Positions 1-10,051 of a stretch of DNA of 29,528 nucleotides are shown piece by piece. This DNA is from Cladosporium sp. IMV 00045 (taxonomy: Eukaryota; Ascomycota; Dothideomycetes; Cladosporiales; Cladosporiaceae): NCBI GenBank assembly GCA_001931905.2, contig MSJI02000042.1, positions 1 through 29,528 on the forward strand, in the 5' to 3' direction. Both the position numbers and the translations under genes were made by a program. Below the pieces are notes generated by a model that searched no databases, was not told the origin of the DNA, and saw only the letters and a program-made list of their open reading frames with translations. How positions within the stretch are numbered: position 1 is the first letter of the stretch; every line of letters begins with the position of its first letter.

Positions 1-1304
1 CCCTTGACCTGTTTCCGTAGCTCTTCAAGCTGAGATTGAGACTGCTCCACAAGCTCCCTCAACTCCCGTTTGCGCTCTTCTTGTACGTCGCGCAACGCAC
101 GCTGGAGGCCGTCCACGGTTGATCCTTGTGTTTCCGCTTCGTTCTTGACGCGCTCGAAAGCCTCTCGCTGGGTGCTCAATTGTTCATCCAGCTCTTGTGC
201 CCGCTCTTCCGCGCCTTCACGGCGTGAGCGCTCCTCGGTCGCAAGAATTTCCCAGTCCTGCATGGCTTGTCGCGCTACCTCGTACTCTTCACGTACATAT
301 GCCTCTCGTGAGATCAACTCGTCACGCTCTTTCACCCAATTAGATGTAGAAACATTCGTCCGTGATCGGAGGGTCTCGATTTCCGAAGCTTGCGATTCGA
401 TTTGACCTTTCAACTCTTCCACAGAAGACTTCAGTCCCTCTTTCTCTTCGTTTGTGGTGGACTGTTCCTGTTCAAGTTCTTCAATCCGTCCTCTTGCCGT
501 CTCGAGCTCTTCGGCATCTGCTTTGAGACGTTCGCCCAATTGTGACCGGATGGTGTTGACCTTGCTCATCAGGTCGCGATATCGTGTTTCAGCATCCTCT
601 TTCTCCTCCTGTGTTTTTTCGAGCTCTTTCTGTACATCCGAGATCTCTTCCGTGTGCTTCGCTTGTAGCTGTTCAAGGGACTCTCGCAGTTGGGTGACCT
701 CGGCACGCAAGCTGTCTCGCTCCTGTTGCATAGCGTCTAGCCGCGTTGTCGCATCTGCGTCGCTTGTGGTGTCCTGATCAGATGGTGTTTCAGTCTTCGA
801 CATACTGCTCGGGGCGCTTCGCATGTCCTGTAGCTCGTCCTGATCTGCCTGCGCGCCATTCTGAGCCGGCTGCTCATTGGGCGGTTTCGCAGGACTCGAT
901 GGTTCTGGTGGTGACGAGGGCATGTGCAAGGTGTCCTCGCTCTTCAATTGCTCTTGCCTCGAAGTCTTCTGCCTGTAATTAGCGACGATCGTGTTATCGA
1001 AGTGCTATCGCGTACCGCTGTTGTATCGGGAGCTTCATCTTCGTCGTCCTCGTCATCCTCCCCGCCCGCAGGTTGATCTTTGACACCATTGACATCAGAA
1101 GGATCTTCTCCAGCACCAGACTTGCCATTTGCCTTCTTCTTGTTATTCTTTTTCTTTTTCTTCGCCGCTACAGATGCGCCGCGTCAGCCGAGTGGTTTGG
1201 ATTGGAGGATTGGCAGGGCCGCAAGAGCACTGAACAGGATAGGATATGGTCTTACCCGATTTGCTTATCGAATCCGAGGCATTTGTAGCGGACATTTTTG
1301 GCAT
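1..1304 (-). CDS. Rud3-like Golgi coiled-coil protein (N-terminal part, runs off the left edge)
   Basis: Exons are 1304-1256, 1167-1016 and 968-1 (continuing past the window). The introns are 1255-1168 and 1015-969. Reading straight through the second intron hits a stop, and splicing at GGCAG restores the coiled-coil frame. The visible part is 389 residues. After a short Ser/Thr-rich start comes a Lys/Asn-rich run (about residues 17-29), then an acidic Asp/Glu stretch, a Pro/Ser-rich linker, and from about residue 130 an unbroken heptad-rich coiled coil. The block NTIRSQLGERLKADAEELE (about residues 205-223) resembles what I recall from fungal Rud3, a Golgi matrix protein of the GMAP-210 type that acts as a vesicle tether on cis-Golgi membranes. 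The C-terminal Arf-binding (GRAB/GRIP-like) part would lie outside the window, so the family call rests on the N-terminal half. A second in-frame ATG at 1295 is an alternative start. Any other long coiled-coil golgin remains possible. Confidence 0.62.
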
Positions 1305-1543
1305 ACAAAAGGAGAGTTACTTAAAGACAACGATCTGGCGACATAGGGTGTATACAATCTGGCATCTTCCGCCTGAGGCAGCCTCTACGCTAGCGAAGCT
1401 TAAAGCGGAGAGCAAGTATCACACAAGACAACAGCAGCATTGTAACGTATCCTCATCACAGATCTCAGAGAGTGGAGACAAGCTACAAAGATACACACAT
1501 CTACAGGGATCATACCATGCCATTTGCCTCCAGCCCGCGTGTC

Positions 1544-2689
1544 TCAGGCTTCCTGCATGAGAGACAAGAGATCATTCGACGCGACGAACTCCTCCCACGT
1601 CTTGAGGTGTAGTCCGGGAAGCTTCGCTCCGTATCAGCACAGTTTCATTAGAATATCTCCATCAATCGGACGCTCTTACCTGGCTCGCTTGAACGAAATC
1701 CGGATGGTCATAGATCATACCACATCCTTCGAAGATCATCAGCTGCTCGGTAAAGTCCAAAGCAGTGACCGCTCCCATTTTCGCCTCCAACTTCTCGCGG
1801 AATTGGTTTTCGGGTACCTTCTCATAGCGCACGGGAATGTTGTAGGCTGCGGCATCATTAGGCATGCGTTGCGTATCATCAGGACATCCAGAGCAACCAC
1901 TCACCTTGGGCAAGAATCTGGAGCTTTTCCAACTCGCCAATGGACTGTGCATTGAACGCAACTGTACGCTTGTGAAAGTCGTCACCGCGCTCGATCAAGT
2001 ACTTTACCAGCTTGCCGGTGTCTGAAATGGCCGAGTTTGGGAGCGGGGTCTGACCCTCCAAGCAGAATGAACGCACGTAAGTCCCATCCGCTTGCTGTAA
2101 GACTCATCAGTATTTGAGAGAGTCTTGACCTCGGCGATGATGACCTGCAACTCACTTTCACAGGCAGATAGACGCTTGGGTTGGTCACGCAGTTCTCGAA
2201 GTAGTTTGGAAACAGTATTTCGATCGTCTTCGCCCACAGAGCCGGCTTTTGTGTCCGCAGATACTCTGTCAGAGCTGCCTTACTTTGCCAGTGAAAGATG
2301 TTGGCATACTTCCCTTCCGACAAGGCTTTCCCATCAGGCAGGGATGCCCAGACAAAATGCTGTAGCTGAGGCAGGGCCTCTGCTATGTTTGCGATCGATA
2401 TCGCTTGTTTGAGCTCAGTATCGGCGGACATGCTCTGCCAGAAGTCTGTCATGGCATAGATGACATGGGCACCTTCAAAAGCATGCTCCAGACTTTCCGA
2501 ATCGTCCAGATTGGCTTGAACGACATCGACGCCCTGCGATGCCAATGCTCTGCTCTTGACAGACTGGGTGTTTCTTGTCAGGCCGTGAATGTGGTACTTT
2601 GAGGGCTCCCTGAGGAGCTCCTGGACGACAGAGCCTCCCTGTTGGCCGGTTGCGCCGAGAACAACGACATTCTTCTGGACTGGGGCCAT
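1544..2689 (-). CDS. NmrA-like family NAD(P)-binding protein
   Basis: Four exons, 2689-2156, 2094-1905, 1846-1680 and 1621-1544, give 322 residues, a normal length for the family. The start is the MAPVQ methionine. The open frame extends 39 codons upstream of it, but a TATAAA at 2780-2775 on this strand argues against those being translated. Residues 7-19 form a Rossmann strand and dinucleotide loop (VVVLGATGQQGGS), followed by a helix and an Arg after strand two, as in NAD(P)-binding SDR-like folds. The later segments VIYAMTDFW, HFVWASLPD and EILFPNYFEN fit the NmrA-like pattern. The SDR catalytic Tyr is not evident. Family members act as redox-sensing regulators or as isoflavone-reductase-like enzymes. 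NmrA itself represses the GATA factor AreA, but most fungal genomes carry many paralogues, so that role cannot be assumed. It is divergent from the FAD monooxygenase gene. Confidence 0.85.
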
Positions 2690-3435
2690 TGATTGGGTAA
2701 TCGTGAGTTTTGAGTTGCTTGTTTTGCCAGCGTGATCAGATTCGAATACGCGAGAAGAAAGGTCACACGACGACTTTATATGTGAAATTATAGAAATACA
2801 ATGCAACTCGCGGGGTTGCTCGTAATTGATTATCAGGAAAGTACGTCGTCGAGTTGAGCAGCAGCGGAATGAGTGCGTCGACGACCCACGATCTTAGCAA
2901 TTAATGGCGACAAGCGTGCGCATTGATGCAGGGAGATCGGATCACGGATCTACGCAAATACCAGTGCCTCACGCCCGAAAACTGCCAGCACGCACCGACT
3001 TCTGCTCTCGCAAATGCGCAATCATGCTTGCGTGCTCTAGGCCAAATGGTCAAAAGCTCTTGTGCCATCAACCTGTCAATTGTTGCAGTGGATGTAAGGA
3101 TCTAGTTTGGACATTCGGGGTTTGATGAAGTCCCGAAGAGCATTTAGACTTTCAAAGTCGCCAAATCCGGAGCGGTAGAGCGAGCTGCAACAACGCCGAT
3201 TGCTTGCAACGTCAGAACACTTTACAACTCAACTTGGCACCAAGAATCATTCTCAATCAGCGAAACTGCGTGAATCGCCGTCCTGCGCCCGAAAGCACAT
3301 TCCTCAGCCACCGTGTTGACTCCAACCGCAAGGCTATATAAGAAGCATGAAAAATCCAACTTGCAAGCGAAATGATCAATACATCAACTTGACAAGCAAC
3401 AAAACCGGACGAACCATTGAACATACAAAGCAAAC
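2690..3435. promoter_or_regulatory. Shared divergent promoter of the NmrA-like and FAD monooxygenase genes
   Basis: This 746 bp region between two divergent start codons has no convincing coding frame. A TATATAA at 3335-3341 lies about 95 bp upstream of the monooxygenase ATG. On the other strand a TATAAA at 2780-2775 lies about 86 bp upstream of the NmrA-like ATG. Each gene therefore has its own core promoter, and the middle could hold common control sites. I could not assign any specific factor. Confidence 0.6.
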
Positions 3436-4821
3436 ATGTCTCTCAAGCTCAAAATCATTGTCTGTGGCGCTGGTATAGCCGGGTTGTGCACCGGCATTGC
3501 ATTAGCAAAGCAGGGCCATCAGGTTATCATACTCGAGCGAGCTCTTGAACTGTCGCCTGCTGGAGCCGGAATCCACCTTCCACCAAATGCTACCTTACTC
3601 CTTAAACAATGGGGCATCTTAGAAAAACTCGCCAGTAAAGCTGTTGTACCTGCAGGATTCATCTTCAGGCGCTATGCGGATAGCTTGGTTTTGGCCAAAT
3701 CTGGCGGCAGGAAACCGCAAGAGGTTCCTAAGTCGCCGTGAGTTTCTTTTCAAGATAGACCTCTAACAGAAGTTAATCGATTCTCTAGGTACCTGTCGAT
3801 CAAGCGCGCCGACTACCAGCAAATCTTACACGAGGCTGCAATTGAAGCAGGCTGTGACCTCCGCTTAGGTCAAAAGGTGTCAGGCATCGATGAAGATGCA
3901 CCGGGCGTGGAACTAGACGGTGGCGATATTATTCATGGAGACCTCGTGGTGATAGCTGATGGTGAGTTCTAACGTATACCGTTTGCCTATGACCTAGACT
4001 TACCGTAGATTGCAGGCATCAAGTCAACTCTTCGGCAAAAGATCATTCCCGAAGAAGATGTCGCGGCTCTTTCGCAGCCGTTATCAACGTATCGAGCTTG
4101 GGCACCAATGGAAGAGCTCAAAATAGACCTTAACGTAGCTGGAATCCTCCATGAGCCAGCAACAAATGTATGGCTCGGCCCGGGTCGACACATGATCGTT
4201 TATCCAGCAGAAGGAGGCAACATCTTAGCGATCAACGGCACCTACCCCTCGCGCAACAACGGTGCAGGCGACTGGAACCATCCAGCAAGCGTGGAAGAAA
4301 TTCAGACCCGGTTTCACGACTTCGACCCAGTTGCCAAGAGTATCTTATCGAAAGCGAGGGATTGCAAATCATGGGCTCTGGCGGAAGTTCCACGGCTCCC
4401 CAGATGGAGATCAAAGTCTGGCAAAGTCGTCTTGATCGGAGACGCCGCGCACGGCATGTTGCAGTTTCTAGCTCAGGGTGCGGCTATGGCCACCGAAGAT
4501 GCCGGTGCTCTTGCCGAGTGCATTAAAAGTGCGAGCACCGCCGAGCAAATACCACGCGCCATGTACTTCTATGAGAGAAGTCGGAAGTGGAGATGCGAGA
4601 AGGTGCAAGCGCAGGCGAGACGAAATGGGGAGTTTATTCATATGCCAGACGGGGAAGAGCAGGAACATAGGGACAGGAAACTCGCGGGCAAATCACTGCC
4701 TAGCGATCAAGAGGTGGATTGCGGTCCGCTCATGGATCCGAAGTTTACCTCCTGGCTGTACGGGCATGATACCGTCGAGCACGCTAGACGGGTCTTGTCT
4801 GATCAAGCCTCAAGGAATTGA
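3436..4821 (+). CDS. FAD-dependent aromatic monooxygenase (salicylate hydroxylase-like)
   Basis: Three exons, 3436-3737, 3789-3961 and 4016-4821, give 426 residues, typical for class A single-component flavoprotein hydroxylases. The FAD dinucleotide fold is at the N-terminus (G11-A-G-I-A-G16, with Glu34 closing the second strand). A DG-type motif follows near the second exon junction (VVIADGIKS). The FAD ribityl-binding GDAAH motif is at residues 300-304, followed by QGAAMATEDAGAL. Relatives hydroxylate or oxidatively decarboxylate aromatic acids such as salicylate or 6-hydroxynicotinate using NAD(P)H and O2. The sequence alone does not give the substrate, and many fungal copies act in secondary metabolism. 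No signal peptide or membrane anchor is evident. Its start has an A-rich context about 95 bp below a TATA box. The divergent NmrA-like neighbour suggests co-regulation. Confidence 0.88.
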
Positions 4822-5070
4822 TTGACTGAATCAATGCTGTACAAAGCGCGGTGGTTGTTTCAGAATTCATTGCATGGTATATTACTCGTCTTCTTCCGCC
4901 TCGCATGCATAAATGCCAAAATTTAGGCGTATAGAAATACCAAAACAGAGCCCTTGCCCGAAACGATCACAAGCAAGCATACCTCCCGGTGAGAAAAATC
5001 GGAAGGAAATAAAACAAACCCCATCAGCGATTCGCAAATAATACCAACCAATGGAGAGAGATCATCGTTC

Positions 5071-7288
5071 TCAACGACCCCAAGCAAACTGGTTTGCCCC
5101 ATCAAGAGCAAGCAAAGCGAAGTGACCACCAGCCACAGGTCTCGCCTTGTAGATGTCCCAACTGCCGACTTCGTGGCCATTCCCATTGCCGTCAGCTTGA
5201 TTCGCGGTGTAGAACCTGTCTCCAAACGGGACATGATTTTTGCCATTCGTCATGTAAGCGTGGACGTCGTTGACGAACATGTCACGCACACGCTCATTTT
5301 CGACACCCGGTGCCACGGCGGAAGCTGCAGCGAAGATCATCCAATCCGTCTTGGTCCAGACGTCTCTGCTGTCGAGTGGCACACCAGCCTCGCGTCGGAC
5401 GGACGGATAGAAATCGGTCTGCATCCTGTAGGCCTCGACGGGGAAGGTGTTGAGCTCAAGCAAGATGTCCAGGTAGAGGTTGAATTGCAGAGCCCAAGAC
5501 TTGTCATCATTCAGGAACATAGTGAAATGCGTGCGCTCAGGATCGGTCCCCACCGACTGATTGTACAGCGTATCCGCGAAATGCTTGCCGGCGGCAGAGT
5601 ATTCAGCTTGGTCGGTCATGACTCCATATGCGTTGAGTCCGATCGCTGATTTCACCGCGAGACCAGTCTGGTTGGCAGAGACACCGGCACCATCGTCGGT
5701 CGAGAACTGCCTTGCAGTGTAAAGACCGTTGTTCACGAGGTAGTCGGCGTAAGTCTTCAAAATTCCGGAGAACTGCTCTTTGTATGAGGTGTCACCAGAA
5801 GCACGCTCATACATATACATGAGAGCAAGAAGATTGCCGCTTTCCTCAACGGGCATTTCCTCGGCCTTACCATCATCATGACCGGTGGCATTCGGGTAGT
5901 TTTTACCCATGTCATGGATGGTGTAGTCGTGAGGCCAGGCGCCGGAGTCAAGGTAGTGCAGGACCGGGTGCAGCAGTAGGCGTATATAATCAGGCGCCAG
6001 AACGTAGAAAATGGGCGCCATCGGCATGATGACATCGACGGTATTGACATTGCCGTTGCTGCTTGACCGTCAGTATTTGTACTCTGAGTGAGTGTAGAAA
6101 CAGCAAACACAAACCTTGAGATTTCTTTGACAAATGCTAGAACGCTATTTGTGTCCAAGCTATCGGACGGGATCGTGAGCTCCATGGTGCCAAACACCTG
6201 TCGTGTGGACAAAGCCAGGATGTTGCTGTGGTTGGCGCCACCTGTTTTCACCCCTGCAATGAATGCGTCCAGACTGCGTGACTCTTCGTCTGCTGCATGC
6301 AGGTCATCAAGAGCGTGCATACAGCCGCAACCGGTGTCCTCGCAGATAGCCTGAAAGTAGTTTGAGCGGTCATTTCCAAGATAAACCACAGACTCGTTAC
6401 GGACATGACCAATGACAAACGTGACATTGCTGGTGCCCTCCAGAGGGCCAAAGTCATGGCTGAAAGCGATCACGCTGCCGGGACGGAGATCTTTGTCGTC
6501 ATCAAGTCTTCCATTGGCTGCAAAAGAGTCCCGCACAGTCTCACTGATGCCGATGGTTTTGCTGAGCTTGGAAGCGTTCTCCCTAGTGCAGTATACCGCG
6601 GTACCCCAGAGAGCCATCTCGACACTTTCCGTGAACCTGTCCGATCCCACAGGACTGAATGTACTGACATGTGCCTCGCGGGATCCCAAGAATGAGGAAT
6701 CCAGCTGAACATCCACACCAAATTGACCGAGCCAAGAGTTGTCAATGTCGGAGTAGACTTGTACACTGGGAGTCTCAGAGCTTCTACTTCTCGTGGATAC
6801 CGTGAGGTAGCTGTACGGCATGCTTTGTCGGCTGTAGTTGTGTGGCGAGACGGGAGAGAAGAAGTCAAGAACAAACTCGACTTGCTCGACGGCGAGTGTG
6901 AATGTTGTATGGGTCGCGGTGAAGTCGGCCGATGTGAGATTACCAGGCTGAATGCGATGACCCGGCCGCGGGACACCGAAGAGACTGTAGGATTGACCAT
7001 CAATACGCGCAATCACTGACCAGGTGAGCTGCTGGCCGTTCCAGAACTGAGCTACAGAGAACGGCAGGCTGGCGACTTCGTTTCCTGGGAGCCATGCTAC
7101 AAAGGAGGTCACCTAGGGTCTATACTGGCATCTGAGAATGACTTACCTGAAAGATAGGGGTTGCGGACTGCGAGAGGATAGGACGGCGGCAAGACTGGAG
7201 TGAAGAAGGCTTGCGCAGCGGTCGAGTCGATGAGGAAAACGAGTGCACAGAGCACAGAGGCGAGGACGCGGGCGATAAGACTCGCCAT
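5071..7288 (-). CDS. gtaA: Secreted glutaminase A (GtaA type)
   Basis: Three exons, 7288-7147, 7096-6115 and 6058-5071, encode 703 residues, close to the usual 680-700. Residues 1 to about 27 are a signal peptide (hydrophobic core, then a likely cut after AQA). The mature start PLAVRNPYLS|AWLPGNE spans intron 1 and is the family hallmark. The order fits the DUF4964/DUF5127/DUF4965/DUF1793 architecture: an N-terminal beta domain, then a six-hairpin-like domain with GNVNTVDVIMP, HDMGKNYPNATGHDDG, MPVEESGN and KTDWMIF, ending in RPVAGGHFALLAL. Several N-glycosylation sequons are visible. The enzyme hydrolyses L-glutamine to glutamate and ammonia outside the cell or at the wall. A TATAAA on this strand at 7405-7400 lies about 115 bp above the ATG. 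It ends convergently with the monooxygenase gene, 249 bp apart. I am confident of the family; substrate specificity is inferred from it. Confidence 0.9.
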
Positions 7289-8336
7289 CGTGAACTGGTT
7301 GAACGATGCTGGATATCAAGACCACTTTGAGTTAAACGAAGGACGAGCTTGCTTTGTGATGTTGAGAGACCTATGCTGGTTGACAAGGAGAGCTTGCGAT
7401 TTATAGGAATAACAACCTACCTGCATTCACAGCTAGACAAAAGGCCCCATGACTTGTTCGCCAAAGAAGCTCTCATTGCATAGCAGCGGCTTAAGAAAGG
7501 TGTCATTGACCTTTGCCTTGTTAAGGATATAACTTCATGGTGCCGTAAAGTAACAGTAGTCAAAACATTAATAAGATCCTTGGTCACATGCTGATAAGAG
7601 TGAAGGCCTTCAGACAATGCCGTTTGGAGCCTTTTCCACACGTCGTTTCAAGAGATGAATTTTCGGCGCAAGAGGTGAACAAGACAAATGACAGAAGTGC
7701 GGATCGCAACCTGGCTTCAAGATATGGCGCTTGCGTATCCGACTGAGTTAATCAGCATTCTTCCGGATCTCTCTGATGATATTGCTGATGTAAGAGAACC
7801 GGAGCATCAATATCTTGCCAACTCGTAGATTTCCGGAGACTAGTTGCGTGGCTCGTAACGACGATCATATGATGGTGGCCACGGTCCGGAAGTGAACTTC
7901 TCATTCATCCTCCGGGTGCTGAAGGAGTTTGTCAAACTCGAAGCAGCCGACTGCTCATCCGTGCGGCAGAAGGCAAACAGGACATCGAACCAACCCACGG
8001 GTGACATTTCTGCAAGAAAGATCATTTGAAATGCCGTAAAAAGTCCCTGATGATATTCCGTGATGAGGTTGTCAGAAACAAGATGATGCAGAGGTCAAAA
8101 GAGTGAAGCGAGGCATCCGACTCTTGGCACCGTGCCGTCTCCACCAAGAGATCGACCACCATTCTCCTTGATGCAACCCCTCTTACACATCAGCCGGCAT
8201 CCCACGGAAAGTCGGAGCTGATTGTGAATAAGCAACGAAGTCCGAAGACTTCTGACTGCGCGATGTTTATGTTCATATCTTCTACCAAAGACAAAGTGAC
8301 TTGGCCCAGGTATCAAGTTGTTAGCTCAACGTGAAC
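7289..8336. promoter_or_regulatory. Divergent intergenic region, gtaA-like / amidohydrolase
   Basis: This is 1048 bp between two divergent starts. It holds the gtaA-like TATA box (7400-7405, minus sense) and a CTGATAAGA at 7591, which matches the HGATAR consensus of AreA-type GATA factors. A single short GATA match is weak evidence. A 61-codon minus-strand frame at 8025-7840 is described in the findings. I see no tRNA, repeat or clear gene. Confidence 0.45.
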
Positions 8337-9938
8337 ATGACTTCTTCGACAGATCCAAAACCAGGCGACAATGGAACTGCCTACATCAATGGACGTATCT
8401 ATACTGTCAACCGTCAACATCCATGGGCTGAAGCGCTTACGGTATCTTCCGACGGGCTCTTCACAGCTGTCGGGAGCAACGATGAAATTCAGAGCAAGGC
8501 GAGAGAAGACAACCTCATCATTTGTGACCTCCAGGGTCGGTTTATCATGCCCGGCATTCACGACGCCCATGTCCACATGCTGGTTTCCGGAATAGCGCTC
8601 ACTTCCAACGTACATCTATCCGAGCAAGGGCTCACCAACGACAACGTGTCCGAAGAGCTTCGCAAAGGCAGTTGCGCGTGCAAGTATGCCAACGTCAACG
8701 AAGACTGGCTCATGGCCAACACGTACATGATCGAAGACTTCGATCGGAAAGCTCTAGACAGCGATTTCCCTGACACGCCAGTCCTAATCCGCGGCGGCGC
8801 CGGGCACAGTGCTTTCTTGAATAGCACTGCCCTCAAACGAGCGGGTTATGATGTGAAAGCCGAGCCGGAAGCACAGGGAACCTTTTACGCGCAAGATTCT
8901 GATGGGTGTCTGACAGGCGAGGTGGCTGAGAACGGCTTGAACAAAGTAATGATTTCTCTCCCACAGCCGGGCTTGAAACATGTCAAGCGAGTACTCGGTG
9001 CAGCGCAACAGAAGTTACACGCTGCCGGCGTGACATCTTGTCAAGAAGCTTCTGCAAATTCCCTCTTTCTACAGGGATTACAAGCTCTGGAGTCGACGAA
9101 CTTGCTCAAGCTCGAAATATTCCCTCATATCGTGTATGCCCCTGACTGGATTGGTGAAGAGAACGCCTCAAGCCTGCATTCCCTGATCGACCGTGCGGAG
9201 AGTTTTAGATCCTCCCATGTCGACACCCGCTTCGTCAAGATCATACTCGATGGAGTACCTCTAGCGCCATACTGGACGCACGCTGCTCTCAAACCGGAAG
9301 ATGGCAAGGTTGACGAGTCGAAGCTTCTCATGCTCAACGTAGCTGAGGCTGTCAAGAAGTACGACGAGCGGGGCATATCCATGAAGATTCATTGCACGGG
9401 GACTGGCGCGACTCGAACTGTTCTCGATGCATATGCCGCTGCCCGGGAGAGCAACCCGGAAGGTCCGCGGCATGAGATCGCGCATTGCAGTGGCGTACAC
9501 GACCATGATTACCAGCGCTTCAAAGAGTTGAACGTCACAGCCGAAATGTCACCTGCCTTCTTCTTTGACCACCCTATCACGCATGCCAACAAAGGCTTGA
9601 TGAACTGGGATTTCGCCAAAATGCTCGCATCAGACGCGCACATGACGATTGGAAGTGATTGGGGGGCAGGCCCATCGCCAGATCTACTACCATGCTTGGA
9701 TAGCACTGTAGAGATCTTAGGCCAGGGTGATAGGCAGAGAGGAGGTGAGATCATGTGCCGGATACTCACAATGGCCGGTGCAGAGGCTGTAGGAAGAGAG
9801 AAAGACCTTGGTAGCATTGAGGTTGGGAAAAGGGCCAATTTCATTGCTGTCGATCAGGACCTGAGTCAAGGCGAACTCAAAGGTGCAAGTGTATTGACGA
9901 CTTGGTTCGAAGGAGACATCGTGTACGAGAAGGAGTGA
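8337..9938 (+). CDS. Amidohydrolase family 3 metal-dependent hydrolase
   Basis: A single exon of 533 residues. The ATG at 8337 is used; an in-frame GTG two codons upstream is not a plausible eukaryotic start. The N-terminal beta sandwich (AYINGRIYTV) leads into the TIM barrel with the metal-binding HxH at His78/His80 (GIHDAHVHM). Later candidate ligands are His352 (KIHCTG), His383 (EIAHCSG) and Asp441 (GSDWG), and the C-terminus returns to the beta sandwich (GSIEVGKRANFIAVDQD). This is the YtcJ/LAF3-like branch, which hydrolyses N-substituted amides, formamides or cyclic amides in various members. The substrate is unknown. There is no signal peptide, so it is probably cytosolic. Being intronless among intron-bearing neighbours is noticeable but common for this family. 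It converges on the MFS gene with 113 bp between stop codons. Confidence 0.88.
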   Translation: MTSSTDPKPGDNGTAYINGRIYTVNRQHPWAEALTVSSDGLFTAVGSNDEIQSKAREDNLIICDLQGRFIMPGIHDAHVHMLVSGIALTSNVHLSEQGLTNDNVSEELRKGSCACKYANVNEDWLMANTYMIEDFDRKALDSDFPDTPVLIRGGAGHSAFLNSTALKRAGYDVKAEPEAQGTFYAQDSDGCLTGEVAENGLNKVMISLPQPGLKHVKRVLGAAQQKLHAAGVTSCQEASANSLFLQGLQALESTNLLKLEIFPHIVYAPDWIGEENASSLHSLIDRAESFRSSHVDTRFVKIILDGVPLAPYWTHAALKPEDGKVDESKLLMLNVAEAVKKYDERGISMKIHCTGTGATRTVLDAYAAARESNPEGPRHEIAHCSGVHDHDYQRFKELNVTAEMSPAFFFDHPITHANKGLMNWDFAKMLASDAHMTIGSDWGAGPSPDLLPCLDSTVEILGQGDRQRGGEIMCRILTMAGAEAVGREKDLGSIEVGKRANFIAVDQDLSQGELKGASVLTTWFEGDIVYEKE

Positions 9939-10051
9939 GTTGACAAAGGTTATTGTCGAAACGAAGCTAGCCACCGCTATCAATCTCTGATTTTGATTGC
10001 GCAGTGGTGTCATGTCATCTCCATATCGCGCTTCGCCCCGCGATTCTGTCA

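Noticed and set aside
5122..5649. 175-codon plus-strand frame
   Set aside because: It lies antisense inside the gtaA-like third exon, where the minus-strand protein matches the glutaminase family throughout. No domain is recognisable.
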